From Ramularia collo-cygni (Eukaryota > Ascomycota > Dothideomycetes > Mycosphaerellales > Mycosphaerellaceae): a DNA stretch of 64,000 nt. Of the stretch, positions 24,259-34,399 are shown in pieces (the stretch's first letter is position 1; the number at the start of each line of letters is the position of its first letter). The notes under the pieces were generated by a model, which worked only from the letters and a program-made list of their open reading frames with translations, had not been told where the DNA came from and did no database searches. The stretch lies in contig NW_019716261.1 in NCBI RefSeq assembly GCF_900074925.1, positions 423,100 through 487,099 of the forward strand. The letters run 5' to 3'. The position numbers and the translations under genes were made by a program.

Positions 24259-25077
24259 GCAAATTGCTCTTCCAACTACATGGCGTGCGAGCTTTCAAAT
24301 GCTCTCTTTGGGTCTAATGTTGAATCTGTCTGTCACACGAAGTTAGCTTTAATTCAACACGATCGATCTTGAAAAATATCCACATCACAGGCCTCGCATT
24401 CCTAAACTTCTCCCTGTCATCTTCTTCCCCAAAATACTTTGCAAGCTTCGAACAATCCACCCTCCACCCTCCACAGCCCCATTAAAATCCTAAAACCCCA
24501 CCGCACAAACAACCGCAGTATCCCAATTCTCAACTTATGTACTGTATTTACTGACAATATAGCTTCTCTTGGGTTAAGGTGCTGTCGTAGATNGCCAATG
24601 TTCACGCTCATCGTTGGGGAAGATTGAGATGGGGAGGGAGGTTTTCTCGGGTGTATGATGATGGAGTCAGTCGAGGAGAGTAAAGTGAGGGATATGGTTG
24701 GATTGGATTGGTGGTCTATTGTGGATGAGAAGTTCGTTGGGGATGTTGGATTTGTGTGGAAATCTTGGTCTGAGATGCTATCTTATCATTGTTGATATAT
24801 GGATTGTAGACATCACTAGGTTTGCTCCTCGGATTGAAATGCAGAGGAATATCATTTACTGGTTTCTTACTCCGTCGTACTTTTGACATGACTGGAGATC
24901 ATTTCAGGGCGTGTAAGATGGGTACGCTATGAGATATCCATCATGCGAGTTCGAAATGTGAGATAGGTAGTCCCGTCCGTAATGTGAAAGTGAATGTATG
25001 CACGCTCGATAATGTACAGTATATCCACCTCGATATATACGTGCGGTGACAACAATTCTAGCCACATTGACACTTTT
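24259..25077. other. intergenic, no gene seen
   Basis: An 820-bp region between convergent genes. One short open frame around 24417-24611 contains an n. Nothing is supported. Confidence 0.6.
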
Positions 25078-26153
25078 TTAGAGCTTAGATTTGATGCTCG
25101 CCGGATCAGACCACTGTCCGTTCTTCACATTCACAGGCGTGAACCAAGGATAGACTGCCGGTGTATCTTTCTGCACAGTATTTTTGAATGTGGCCGGACG
25201 CTTCTCCAAGAATGACTTGACGGCTTCCTCGTTGTCCTTGCAATGTTATTAGTCATGTCACTGAGAGAGAGAGAGGCGGGAAAAAAAGCTTACCGAACCA
25301 AGCCTCATCGCTGCCATGACTCGACTCTCCAGCAAATGTGCCTCCTCGGCACTATTGGGACCTCTGTAGAACATCTCCCGGATCATCCATGTGCTGACCG
25401 GGCTAGTCTGAGAGGCAATCTGCTCAGCGGCCTTCAAGGCCATAGGCAGAACGTCCTCTTGCTTGTCACAAAGGTCTGAGAATAACCCATCGAACGCCTT
25501 TGAGTTTGCAGGAAGGATATTTCCAGTAATTGCAAGCTGTAACGCTCGGCTGTGGCCCACCAATCTCGGCAAAAAGTAACTTGAACAAGCCTCTGCAATG
25601 AGTCCACGCTGGGAAAAGACGAAACCAATCTTGGCTTTCGACCAGACGTATCGCATGGTCATTGGCAATGTCATTGTGATACCAACGCCAACGGCATGGC
25701 CATTGATGGCACCGATGGTTGGTTTGGTGCAGTTGTGAATGGCAAGACTTGCCCTTCCACCACCATCACGATGGTTCTTCTCGTTCTCATTTTTGCCATC
25801 GCCCACCAGTTTGAAGCCTTGAGGAAGCAAGAAGGTCAGTATCTAGGTGCGGAATCTCACGGTGAATACGCACCTTGGTTCAGATCTTGGCCTGCACAGA
25901 ACATTCTGCCCTCTCCCGTGACCACAATAGTCTTTACTCTGTCGTCGATGCTGGCAAGACCGAAGAAATGCTCCATCTCATCCGTCATCACGTCGGTGAA
26001 GGCGTTGTTCTGCTTGGGGCGGTATAAAGTGCATATCAAAACTGGGGTGGGCTCAGTAGAGGAAGCAGGATGATGAGATATCTTGATTTCCTGATATGGC
26101 AAATCTGAGTATGCCGCAGGCAAACGCGTTGAGGGAACTTGGCCGCTAGACAT
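25078..26153 (-). CDS. peroxisomal enoyl-CoA hydratase/isomerase (crotonase), PTS1
   Basis: Exons 26153..25874, 25817..25294 and 25236..25078 give 320 aa ending Ser-Lys-Leu, a type 1 peroxisomal signal revealed only when the last intron is removed. Crotonase motifs: L-Y-R-P-K-Q-N-N-A-F near the start, F-C-A-G-Q-D-L-N-Q-G for the oxyanion loop, G-A-I-N-G-H-A-V-G-V-G and G-F-V-F-S-Q-R-G-L-I-A-E-A-C-S-S-Y with a catalytic-position Glu. It probably hydrates or isomerises enoyl-CoA in peroxisomal beta-oxidation; which of the two cannot be read. The segment after Q-G carries an unusual charged insert (K-N-E-N-E-K-N-H-R-D-G-G-G). Confidence 0.87.
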
Positions 26154-27094
26154 GATGATGCTGAGATGGAGAGATTGAAGAGGAAGATGATGATGGATAT
26201 TTCAGCAAGTCATCGATATCATAACAACTTACGCTGCGAGCCGCGGCAACGTTTCGATTGCAGAGGCGGGAGAATCCGGGAATAGACTGTGGTGATCTTG
26301 AGGGAGAAGGAGGTGTGAAGCAGCTTGGAGAAAAGCCGAGGCATGGACATATGTCTTGGCAAAATGCTTACGTCCGTGGGGCAAGACATCACTTCCAGAG
26401 TCCAGAGTCCTCCTGCTTTCTGCAACCACAGACAACACTTTCATGAATACATCATTCGACGGGACATCAGACTCTCCGCGATACTGCTCGGTTGTGTCAT
26501 CCTAGCCGCCTGGTCGTGAGCGAGGTCGTAATTTCACCGGTGAGGACTGGAAGACTGTGAAAGATGGGAACGTATAGGTTCGCGATCTTGGTGCGGAGGG
26601 GTCTCCAAGACGCGTTGCCTGTCCAAGATGTTTGCTGGAGGTGCTAATGACTTAGTCAATTGAGGCATCTCTCGGAGCTTCTTTTTGAAGAAGAGAATGG
26701 GAACACACGAAATGAATTCCACGTGTATTGAAAGCGGATGCAGATCTGCTTGGTAAGGGGCACTTTAACATCGAAGAAGCTACCTGTGNATTTCATCGGG
26801 ACTCTCCTGTGCATTCAGCTAGGAAGATCGGCCCTTGTCTTGAAAGACAAGACTTGTGGTGGGTTAGAAGGACAAGGATCCGAAGACTCTCGCATCTAGA
26901 CGGATTCCCATGCTGACCGTCGATTGTGGGATCCAAGATCGAACAAGTGACGAGCGGCTTCACTTCTCAAAACAGTTATTTCAAGTCGATTGAGTTCACT
27001 TTTCTTCGGAATTCCCCCAAAAAGCCATCCCATTCAATGCCCTAATCACCGCCATCGCCATCACCCTTCCTTCCACATCCCTATCATTCCAACC
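26154..27094. other. intergenic, no gene seen
   Basis: The 940 bp upstream of the peroxisomal crotonase contain its promoter. A 71-codon minus-strand frame at 26229-26444 has no recognisable features. Confidence 0.55.
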
Positions 27095-27433
27095 TCAACT
27101 CGCCAAAAAGTTCCCCTTTCCATCAAACGACACATCATGAATCTCCTCCAACTTAATCATCAACTCATACCCATTATCAAAATCTTCCGGCTTCAACTTC
27201 CTCTTGAACTCCTCCGCAATGAACAAAGTCATAAAGTCCGCCGCTTCGACCACATTGGTCTCCCATTCCTCGCTATCATGTTCCTCCCATTCCGGGCTAC
27301 CAACTTCGTTTGCCACACAGTCCCAAAGATCGTGGCGACGAAGAAGGGCTTTCATGTCAATGTACCAGGTGAGGAAGTTGTCGGTGTAGCGTGAGAGGTT
27401 TGGGATGTGCGCGGGCACGTCGATGTGGCGCAT
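27095..27433 (-). CDS. small Gag-like protein (Copia-type UBN2-like fragment)
   Basis: An intronless 112-aa ORF from the ATG at 27433. It contains N-F-L-T-W-Y-I-D-M-K-A-L-L-R-R-H-D-L-W-D-C-V at residues ~19-40, the W-xxx-M-xx-L-L-xxx-D-L-W pattern of the N-terminal Gag (UBN2/DUF4219-like) segment of Copia retroelements. It then has an acidic stretch and an A-E-E-F-K-R-K-L helix. No protease, integrase or RT follows, so it is either a solo fragment or a recruited host gene. A decayed relative lies at 58966-59211. The frame is open without RIP-type stops, unlike its neighbours. Confidence 0.4.
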   Translation of the reverse strand: MRHIDVPAHIPNLSRYTDNFLTWYIDMKALLRRHDLWDCVANEVGSPEWEEHDSEEWETNVVEAADFMTLFIAEEFKRKLKPEDFDNGYELMIKLEEIHDVSFDGKGNFLAS

Positions 27434-27624
27434 GCTTGTGATTGTAGTCTGCTTGATTGAGGCAGGTGTAATCAGGAATAGATTGATGCTTCTGTGTTAT
27501 ATGGGGATTATCGTTTGCTTATTCTTTCTTCTAATAGGAAAGATTGTCTCGTTTTTTTTAGAAGCAATCGACTTCAATACAATGAACCGTTTCTCGAACT
27601 CTCTACTACATCTGTTGAAGTTGT

Positions 27625-27828
27625 ACGTCGAGTGCAGCGAACGTTAGCATAGCTGTCGAGACTCTTGTCGAGATCGATGAGACTTTCGGGGCGGATCCCA
27701 CCTTCACACAACCTATTTCCTAAACCGATCTGTTACGTAGCGAGCTGGAATAGCTATTGGACGCCGAGAAATTGCTTGTGCTACTTTGCGCCTTTCCATT
27801 TGATCGAATGTTCTTGTACGTCGAGTGA
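27625..27828 (+). pseudogene. relic of unknown repeated family, copy 1
   Basis: One frame reads as protein-like S-I-A-V-E-T-L-V-E-I-D-E-T-F-G-A-D-P-T-F-T-Q, then T-D-L-L-R-S-E-L-E and L-L-D-A-E-K-L-L-V-L-L, but is interrupted by TAA and TAG where CAA and CAG would keep it open. I do not recognise the family. The copy at 28534-28750 shares the leading motif, so this is a decayed member of a repeated gene family. Confidence 0.5.
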
Positions 27829-27911
27829 GTTTTTCGCTTCTAATGCCGCAAACAGACCTAAAGGGCTGTAGACTAGGCTATAAGAATCCTATGTGTAACG
27901 TTAGCACACTA

Positions 27912-28349
27912 TTAAGTGTGCTGACCGGAATAAGTAGTCTTAAACACCACATCCTCGTCGTTATTCTCGTCCGCATAACGCTGCTGCTAAAGACGAGGAC
28001 GAGTATTAATGCCCACATCCTTATCATCGCCCGCATTACCCTTCTTGCCTCCCTTCTCACCACTCTTGTTGCCACCATCCTTGCTAGTCTTGCCAGTCTT
28101 CTTGCCACCATCCTTGCTAGTCTTCTTACTAGTCTTCTTGCCACCCTTCTGGCGACCCTAGTATAACGGTAGCGGAATAGGTCTCGCAGCCTTCTAGAAG
28201 AGCTCCACGGCGTTAGTGGCCTCCTTCATGCCCTCGATCAGCTCCTCACGCTTCTTTAACTCCGCCGACTATAGGTGCTGCTCGAGCTTCTGCTTCTTAA
28301 CCTCGTAGCTTGAACCATCGTGATTCCTATTTGCTTCCTTCCGTAACAT
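27912..28349 (-). pseudogene. Lys/Gly-rich ORF relic with four in-frame TAG stops
   Basis: Read leftward from the ATG at 28349, a 146-codon frame runs to TAA at 27912 with exactly four internal stops, all TAG (28271, 28196, 28160 and 27989 as 5' ends on the minus strand). Each is one C-to-T from CAG. Between them it is clearly coding-like: E-V-K-K-Q-K-L-E-Q-H-L, E-L-K-K-R-E-E-L-I-E-G-M-K-E-A-T-N, A-A-R-P-I-P-L-P-L-Y, then a repetitive K-T-S-K-D-G-G-K-K block, and an acidic end D-E-N-N-D-E-D. CpA-to-TpA change is the RIP signature. The family is not recognised. Confidence 0.6.
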
Positions 28350-28533
28350 TCACGTAGTCTATAGTCTGATATAAACCTTCACGCAACGCTACATCAGCTA
28401 GCTATTCGTACGCACACATCCATCGAACATCTTCGGCATCCACATCCCCTTCCACAAAACATCTTCCGCAGGCTTCATTCAACGCAACCGTTATTGCATA
28501 ACAACATTGTCGACTACACGCTTCGTCGCCATC

Positions 28534-28750
28534 ATGGCCGACGCCAATGTCTTCCGCATTGGAGAGCTCACCGCAGAAGTGCGGATGCTAACACATAAAG
28601 CCTCTCTGTCGAATTTATCGCTCTTGTACGTCGAGTGCAGATAGTACCAGCATAGCTCTCGAGACAATTATCGAGATCTTCGAGCGAATGTAGGCGACGT
28701 CGGGCCTTACGCAGCTCTTCTCCTGGCTAGAATCTTCACCCAGCGAGTGA
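28534..28750 (+). pseudogene. relic of unknown repeated family, copy 2
   Basis: From the ATG at 28534 the sequence reads M-A-D-A-N-V-F-R-I-G-E-L-T-A-E-V-R, resembling the start of fungal F-box/BTB-type small proteins. After a frame change it reads D-S-T-S-I-A-L-E-T-I-I-E-I-F-E-R-M, stop (TAG), then T-S-G-L-T-Q-L-F-S-W-L-E, aligning with copy 1 at 27625. It is broken and not expected to encode a protein. Confidence 0.45.
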
Positions 28751-28951
28751 TACACATACACGCCCTTTTCAGCTGAACACTATCTAACGGAAGACCTCGC
28801 CTAGAAAGAGGGATTTGCGACCTCGGGAGTGGCTCAGAGCGGCATAGTCTTCGATGCATCTTGTGGAGAGCGTCAAATTCATGAAAAGGCGAAGTACATA
28901 CATCGATTTCTTTATTAAAGTGCATCTATTCTGATTTCAAGCGGGAAACGT

Positions 28952-29436
28952 CTATTCCACGCTAACTCCGCCGTCTTCTTCATGCTCCATATCGGCATTG
29001 CGTTCATTTTCAGCTTCTGCCTCACCCAATTCCTGCTGTTGTCGTCTGTTCCACTCCAGCCGAAGTGCCTGGGCGCAATGTCAGTTTGCTGTGAACTAGA
29101 CAGAAAAATGGTACTTACCTGTCGGCGATTCTCGTTCTGCTCAATGCGTCCGTCAATCTCCTCCTGTCTCTCCCGCATCCTCTCACGCAAAACTACATAC
29201 TTGTCCCCGATTTTGTGCAAACGAGCCAAATGGCGCGTTTTGGCCCGCTCAATCTGCTCTTCCAGCTTCACATCGGCAACTGCCATCTCATCCCAACTCA
29301 AATCCGATTGCATTTCTATGTCCATTTCGAGTGTTGTGCGGGAAGTTCTCATACGTACATTGGCTTTGCCCAGGCGGTTGTATTCCTTTTCTGCAGCGCG
29401 TTGGGCTTCACGAGCACTGTCGGTGGCGTCCGCCAT
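28952..29436 (-). CDS. short coiled-coil protein of unknown function
   Basis: Exons 29436..29119 and 29068..28952 (GTAAGT donor, CGCCCAG acceptor) give 144 aa. Splicing replaces an unconvincing read-through with a Glu/Arg-rich continuation: R-R-Q-A-L-R-L-E-W-N-R-R-Q-Q-Q-E-L, ending H-E-E-D-G-G-V-S-V-E. Almost the whole protein is charged helix with heptad spacing (about 10-130), such as E-E-Q-I-E-R-A-K-T-R-H-L-A-R-L-H-K-I and R-E-R-M-R-E-R-Q-E-E-I-D-G-R-I-E. I do not recognise a family. It borders the decaying zone and may be lineage-specific. Confidence 0.6.
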
Positions 29437-29937
29437 GAGGTTGACTGTTTGTTCTGTTGCTGAGTGTCAGTGAAATTCCCTCGCAGTCCTTCACATGACT
29501 CACTGTNAGAATCGAGAGCGCGGTGGTGTATGTGTAGGGTTTGGTCTTCAAGAGAGGGAGAGTGATGATGGTGTCAGTCAGTCGTGTGAGGATGGATGTT
29601 GGAGGCTCTCGGTGATGTAATGGCCAGTCCGACTGAACGTGGTGAAGCTCCGGAGTCTTCCTCGTAGCAAATACGATATCAACAAGAGGAAGCTGTTTCT
29701 GAAGCGTAGGGTCGTGATGATGAGCTGTGTTCTGAGCCGAGAGAGGTCTTGTGGTTTGCAGAGAGCTTGCAGAGGTCCGCAGTGTTCAGTTCCAGCAGTC
29801 TTCGGCGTCTAGCAGCGCTGCTAGCGCGAAGTTCAGATTGTTGATATCCAATCTTCACAGCGACGCCGAGTTTATCTTCGCGACGTCAACAACACCCACT
29901 CCACCTGACACCACTGTCGAACAGAACCGACGTGCCA
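29437..29937. other. intergenic, no gene seen
   Basis: A 500-bp region between divergent units; it contains the promoter of the coiled-coil gene. An n lies at 29507. Confidence 0.55.
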
Positions 29938-31117
29938 ATGCAGAAATCCGAGGAGGAAGTCTTCGGCGAACTCGCCACCATCATGTCCGCCATCAAAGAG
30001 GCAGAGATAGAGTCCCGGGCGCTCGTGCAGCGTGAGATGGCCGAACCTGTCCACTTCAGAGCCGAATATGCAGAAGAATCGTCGGCGACCGCGTGTCAGA
30101 AGGNCATCAAACTGAGACGCATATTCCGGGTGCGAATCATTCTTCCTGCAAGAAAAGACACACACTGACTTGCATCATCAGAACAAGGCGCGGGACACTG
30201 CTGGGTCCTATGCATTAGAGCCCGCATCCGCCAATGGCCAGCATGAGCAACAGGGTAAGAAGAGCAGCCTCCATATGCTGAAAGTGGAGCAGTGGCTGCA
30301 GCCAGTGCAGCAAGAACGTGCCACGCTGCATAGAATCAGCAACCATTTGGCTGCGATGGCGACTCAGCCAAACGTGGCACCCGCTGGCCCAGTCCACGCA
30401 CCTCCGCAGCGCTATCCCCCGCCACCGCAACAGATCGCGCCAGCTTCGCTCAGCCACGGAGCATTCATCAGAGAGCACCAATCACGCAAGCCCTGGGCGG
30501 CGTCAGCACCCTCCCGCAAAGAGCGCCTGTGAGTAATCGCTTGATTGGAAAGGACCTGTCTCACGGAATGCTTCTCGCGACGAGAGTTCCCCTCTAGCTC
30601 GACTCCAGAACGAGCTCAGCGAAGACGTCGAAGGTCTGGAGTGAAGGCCAAGGGACGGGGCCTGTGTTGNAGCGCAGCTTCTGCATGGCCCGCTTCCAGA
30701 CGGACTTGCAAGCCTCTGCGTCCCACACCGACCTATCGCAGGAGGCTTGCGAGACGCGATCAAAGTCGATCTACACAACGTCAGAGTTGGACGAGTCTCC
30801 CAAGCCAGTGAGGAATATCTCGCAAAGGAGATGGGCGAGAAGACTCCAAAGAAGCGAGCCACGCGAGGGAAACGAGCTGGCCCAAGGCAAAATCTGCCCC
30901 CGTCCGTGTCACCGACGGAGATGGCAATNCCATTGACCTCCGTGCTCTCGGTATGAACAGCGCCAGCGCTGCGGAGACGTCTTCGGGTCCGACCAACCAG
31001 GCCACATATGGCTCCCGTGCCGCATAGATCCTCGATGCTCAGAGACAGCAGCATGCGAACGACGACGCAACGCGCGGCGTGGATCAAATGTCCTATGAGG
31101 AAGCGGAGGACCCGTAG
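29938..31117 (+). pseudogene. frame-hopping gene relic, Gln/Glu-rich, unknown family
   Basis: Coding-like sequence continues for over 1 kb on one strand but changes frame several times. It begins at ATG 29938 (S-E-E-E-V-F-G-E-L-A-T-I-M-S-A-I), passes a plausible intron 30130..30181, and runs to a stop at 30532 (V-E-Q-W-L-Q-P-V-Q-Q-E-R-A-T-L-H). It resumes in other frames: L-A-R-L-Q-N-E-L-S-E-D-V-E-G at ~30594, F-Q-T-D-L-Q-A-S-A-S-H at ~30690, D-A-I-K-V-D-L-H-N-V-R at ~30755, and V-R-V-T-D-G-D-G-N near 30905. That last frame then meets a TAG at 31025 and stays coding-like to 31117 (I-L-D-A-Q-R-Q-Q-H-A-N). This looks like a pseudogene with several indels rather than a spliced gene, but some switches could be introns. 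Three n lie inside (30103, 30670, 30929). Confidence 0.45.
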
Positions 31118-32177
31118 TCTTTCAGATCGTTTTCTTCGGGGCCCAGTTGGTCGAGTTGCTGCGATCCAATTGACGTTTGCAGAGCTGTCGATATGAGGAT
31201 TGTTCATCAGGACAAGGCATCCTCAGTCATGTCCACAAAGTCCCGAGGCCTCGCTCTCTACAGGCTCGATGATTTGAAGCCCGTTAGAATCCTTGCTATT
31301 AGCAGAGTGGCCGTTACTCAATTGAGAGTGCAGTTTAGGGTGCTGCTCTTGCTGATAATTCTTCATATCGATAGCTCTGGACGTTTGAAGATGGACGAAC
31401 GCGATTGCCAAAAGCGCCGGATTTGGTGGTGCATTGGGTGGCATAGTGGCGGAAAGATGTTGTGCGATAGTTGTTGCTAGAATTAAGCAACAGTCGCTGA
31501 AGCTGTGGAAATTGACGTTAATAATGCCTTGCAGAAGACCGCTAGCGGCGGAGGTCCACGCCGGTAACGACAACGACGAAGGGAACAATCACTAACATTC
31601 GACCTGTTGAGCATTCGACGCGCGAACATGTCCTTCCACCTGCTGTGTTCCGGGCCAAGTTGATCGAGTGCTGCCTATGGATGTTGTCCATTGCGCTAAA
31701 AGATGAATGAAGTCTTGATCTAACTCCAAGCGCGATCATGATTCGAAAGGATAAGGAGACACGGAGTTTTTGCTTTTCACGGGCAATGAGGCTCAGATAC
31801 GGAGTGAAAGAAGTAGGGACAAAAAAGAATCTCTGACTGAGCTAGTACTGCATCTGCGCGGAGAATGAAGACCTGTTCAGACATCACTTACGGCGTCCCC
31901 GTCATGCTGACTTCGCAATTGCACTTCGTGATATGTTCATCTGCATCTTATAGGCTCGCCTCAGATACACACAGACAATAGCACACATCGAAACCAAACA
32001 CAACGACGACAGAGGGTGGAGGTGTGAGAGACGGAAGAGAAAGGGAGGTGAAGGGATGGAAGTGAAGTCGGCCCTCGATCCGGCCTTGGCATCGCCGACT
32101 CCGACCTAGCGTCCGCAACCCATCATCATGAGGGCAGCTCAAGGCCCAAACACAAACACCATTCACAGCTCTTCATC
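31118..32177. other. intergenic with one doubtful small ORF
   Basis: A 73-aa minus-strand frame from ATG 31444 to 31223 (M-P-P-N-A-P-P-N-P-A-L-L) has reasonable composition but no known motif and no conserved context; I rate it doubtful. The remainder shows nothing. Confidence 0.4.
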
Positions 32178-32590
32178 ATGGCCAACGGGTGGGCAGTACC
32201 TTATTATCAAACTCGAGCGCAAGCTAACACATCGTCAGATGGAGTCTCCTGATCAGCATCCTCGTCGTCGTGGGCGTTCAACTCCTCGCCTGGTTCTTTA
32301 GCCCCAAAGGCGAGAACCAAACGTACGTCGCGCATAGCCACCCATTCCCATCGAGTCTTGCTAACGTACGCACAGCGTCTGGCGCTCGACCGTCATACTC
32401 TCTGCCGCGGCTTGTTGGCTTATGTGGGGTGTGTTAGAAATTAAGGACAGGACAGCGGCGAGCACTGCTAACCACGACTTCTANAGCCATAACATTCCTC
32501 GCCCAGTGGCATCCTCTCATCGTCCCCGAGCGAAGCGATTTACGGCCAGAGTTCAATGGGGGAGTAAAGAGTGGCAGTCAGATGTTCTAG
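32178..32590 (+). CDS. VMA9: V-type ATPase V0 subunit e
   Basis: Four exons (32178..32188, 32239..32322, 32376..32428, 32487..32590) give 83 aa, starting with an 11-nt exon. The protein has two hydrophobic helices, residues ~5-24 (W-S-L-L-I-S-I-L-V-V-V-G-V-Q-L-L-A-W-F-F) and ~34-54, joined by S-P-K-G-E-N-Q-T-V-W-R-S. It carries the conserved W-A-I-T-F-L-A-Q-W-H-P-L-I-V-P and L-R-P-E-F. This is subunit e (Vma9), a membrane component needed for assembly of the proton-pumping V0 sector. Orthologues usually end at the -R-x-E-Y/F; here about ten more residues follow (N-G-G-V-K-S-G-S-Q-M-F). The last acceptor reads CTANAG, with an ambiguous base. It converges on ARV1. Confidence 0.9.
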
Positions 32591-32762
32591 ATGGGATTGG
32601 GATAGTAACAGCGGGCGAATACGGCGTTCTGGGTGTACAAGAGCATGTAGGGTTAAGGAGATATTGCANTGAAGCAAGCAGGAAGCTTTGAGACATCACA
32701 AGTTTGATGATACTGTCGATATGTGATATGTAAAGACATTGCAGAAGGGACGTCATGGTATG

Positions 32763-33861
32763 TTAGCCCAGACCGATGGTCTCCATCAATCTCCGCCAGA
32801 CTACGATGAGGTCTCCTGTCTCAACCACACCTGCCGCTGCAACGCCACCTTTCACTCCGACAACACGAAGGGTTCCCTGCAAAGATCAGCTTCTATACAA
32901 TACTTCAAAGACTAACAAGACTTACCCATCCAACTCCAGCTCTGAAGATAGCTCCCACAGCAGCCAGCACAGCAGCTCTCACATACCCACAGTCCAGCAA
33001 GATCTCCAACGCCGCCACGTTGTTGATAATGACAGCCCAGGAAACCGCACTCGCGCTGCTTGGCAAATCATATTTCCACACCAGCAGCATGAGCGGGAAG
33101 AGTTTCGTAAAGCTTGAAACCAGCAGTGCCGTGCTAACGAGTGCCGGATGCGGGTAATGCGGGATGAGAGAATTGAGTGGTCGGGGGAAACGCACAGAGA
33201 GGAGTGCCCGGATGGGAACGTGGAAGGAAAAGGTCTCCACGGCGCAGAGGACGAGAAAGTAGATGTATTGCACTAGAATTGGTTGAGCCGCGATCCAGCT
33301 GGTTGATTGAGATCCATCGTGGCTGATGTAGGTGCCATTCAGAGAGGTTGAGTTTGTGTAGGTGGCCGGAAGCAACGGAAGTGGAAGTGGTGGTGAGAGT
33401 GATTGCGCTTCGGACGATGGTGTGGCCTTTTCAATGCGTGCCCAAGTAAGGTAGACATCGAACAGGAGCAACAGAATTCCTAGGCGGATGATCGATGGCT
33501 GTTTGGCAACATCAGTAAAGCAGAAAACTATGAATGGAGAAGAAACTCACGTCAAACTTGTCGTCAACTCGTCCAAGTCTATTGAACAGAAGATGTCTGT
33601 AAACCTGAAACCGACTCAGCACTCGAATCCCTATGTATAAATGTAAGGACAAATCAACAATCTTTTCCATACCTGAGGTTTAATCAAGACCAAATCGATA
33701 AACAAGACCACAAAGTCATGTTCGACGTATTTGTCGGCGAAGCGTTTGCAACGCGGACATTGTGTGAGTCGCACACCCTTTCCGAGAGCCTTGTCGTCGG
33801 CTTTGCTGTATGTGGTGTACAGCGCGGCCACCGGATATCGACATTCAATGCAGATGGGCAT
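32763..33861 (-). CDS. ARV1: Arv1 sterol/sphingolipid homeostasis protein
   Basis: Exons 33861..33673, 33604..33551, 33498..32926 and 32876..32763 give 309 aa. The Arv1 homology domain is unmistakable: C-I-E-C-R-Y-P-V at residues 4-11, C-P-R-C-K-R-F-A-D-K-Y-V-E-H-D with the second zinc pair, I-K-P-Q-V-Y-R-H-L-L-F-N-R-L across the first junction, then I-R-L-G-I-L-L-L-L-F-D-V-Y-L-T-W. Several further membrane segments follow (V-Q-Y-I-Y-F-L-V-L-C-A-V; T-K-L-F-P-L-M-L-L-V-W). Arv1 is an ER membrane protein affecting sterol distribution, sphingolipids and GPI-precursor handling. The last 54-nt exon-like unit and GTAAGT donor at 32925 replace a read-through tail; that 3' exon is the least certain part. 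Confidence 0.9.
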
Positions 33862-34399
33862 ACCTTGTTCTTATATTATTGAATGTGTTCCGGACTCGGT
33901 CGATGGTTGTGGCAGGTGGGAGAGAGGACGAGGGAGCGGAGTGAGTTCCGCGTGGGCGATTGAACTTTGGTTCGTCCCAAGAACACTTCCACCTACTGCG
34001 TTCCCTCTTTACGCCCACCAGTACGGTATATATGATTACTTTAGGGAGTTTTGAGGATGCGCTTTCCAATAGCACACTCTGGACGCTTGTCCGCGGACTC
34101 AATGCTTTCCTCTCCGTGCCTCACCATCATCTCTACTCTCTCTTCATCAAACGCGAATCTCACCCTCGGACTTCAATACTCGGAGAGACCCTTCAACTCG
34201 ACCTTGGCCGCTGTGCTTCTCGCTTGATCCTTGTCATGATGAACAAGGACACCAGAGCAGAGCGTCTACGTCGTCTGCAGCGTCAGCTATCTGTCCGCTT
34301 CGAACAAAGCCATGCGCTCAGGAAAGAGCAAGGTAGGATCGAGAAGCGGATTGAAGATCTCGAACATCGCAAATTAGTGACTTGTATACATTGCGAACA
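33862..34399. other. intergenic, ARV1 promoter; doubtful coiled-coil ORF
   Basis: An open frame from 34236 on the plus strand encodes a short charged helix (E-R-L-R-R-L-Q-R-Q-L-S-V-R-F-E-Q) but runs into the antisense of KEX2 coding sequence. It may be a real small spliced gene or chance. Otherwise nothing. Confidence 0.4.

Larger units (their letters stand above)
27434..28951. other. decaying accessory zone
   Basis: This 1.5 kb has no intact gene. It carries three relic coding segments, described separately, on both strands, with in-frame stops, and a 14-bp sequence TTGTACGTCGAGTG repeated at 27621, 27814 and 28624. Confidence 0.6.

Noticed and set aside
27825..28166. 113-codon plus-strand Leu/Thr/Ala-rich hydrophobic frame resembling a membrane protein
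   Set aside because: It is the antisense of the Lys/Gly-rich relic; Lys and Gly codons reversed give Leu, Ala and Thr repeats.
27600..28750. Idea that the repeated 14-mers are target-site duplications of one transposon
   Set aside because: They lie inside decayed coding copies at homologous positions, so shared ancestry of the copies explains at least two of the three.
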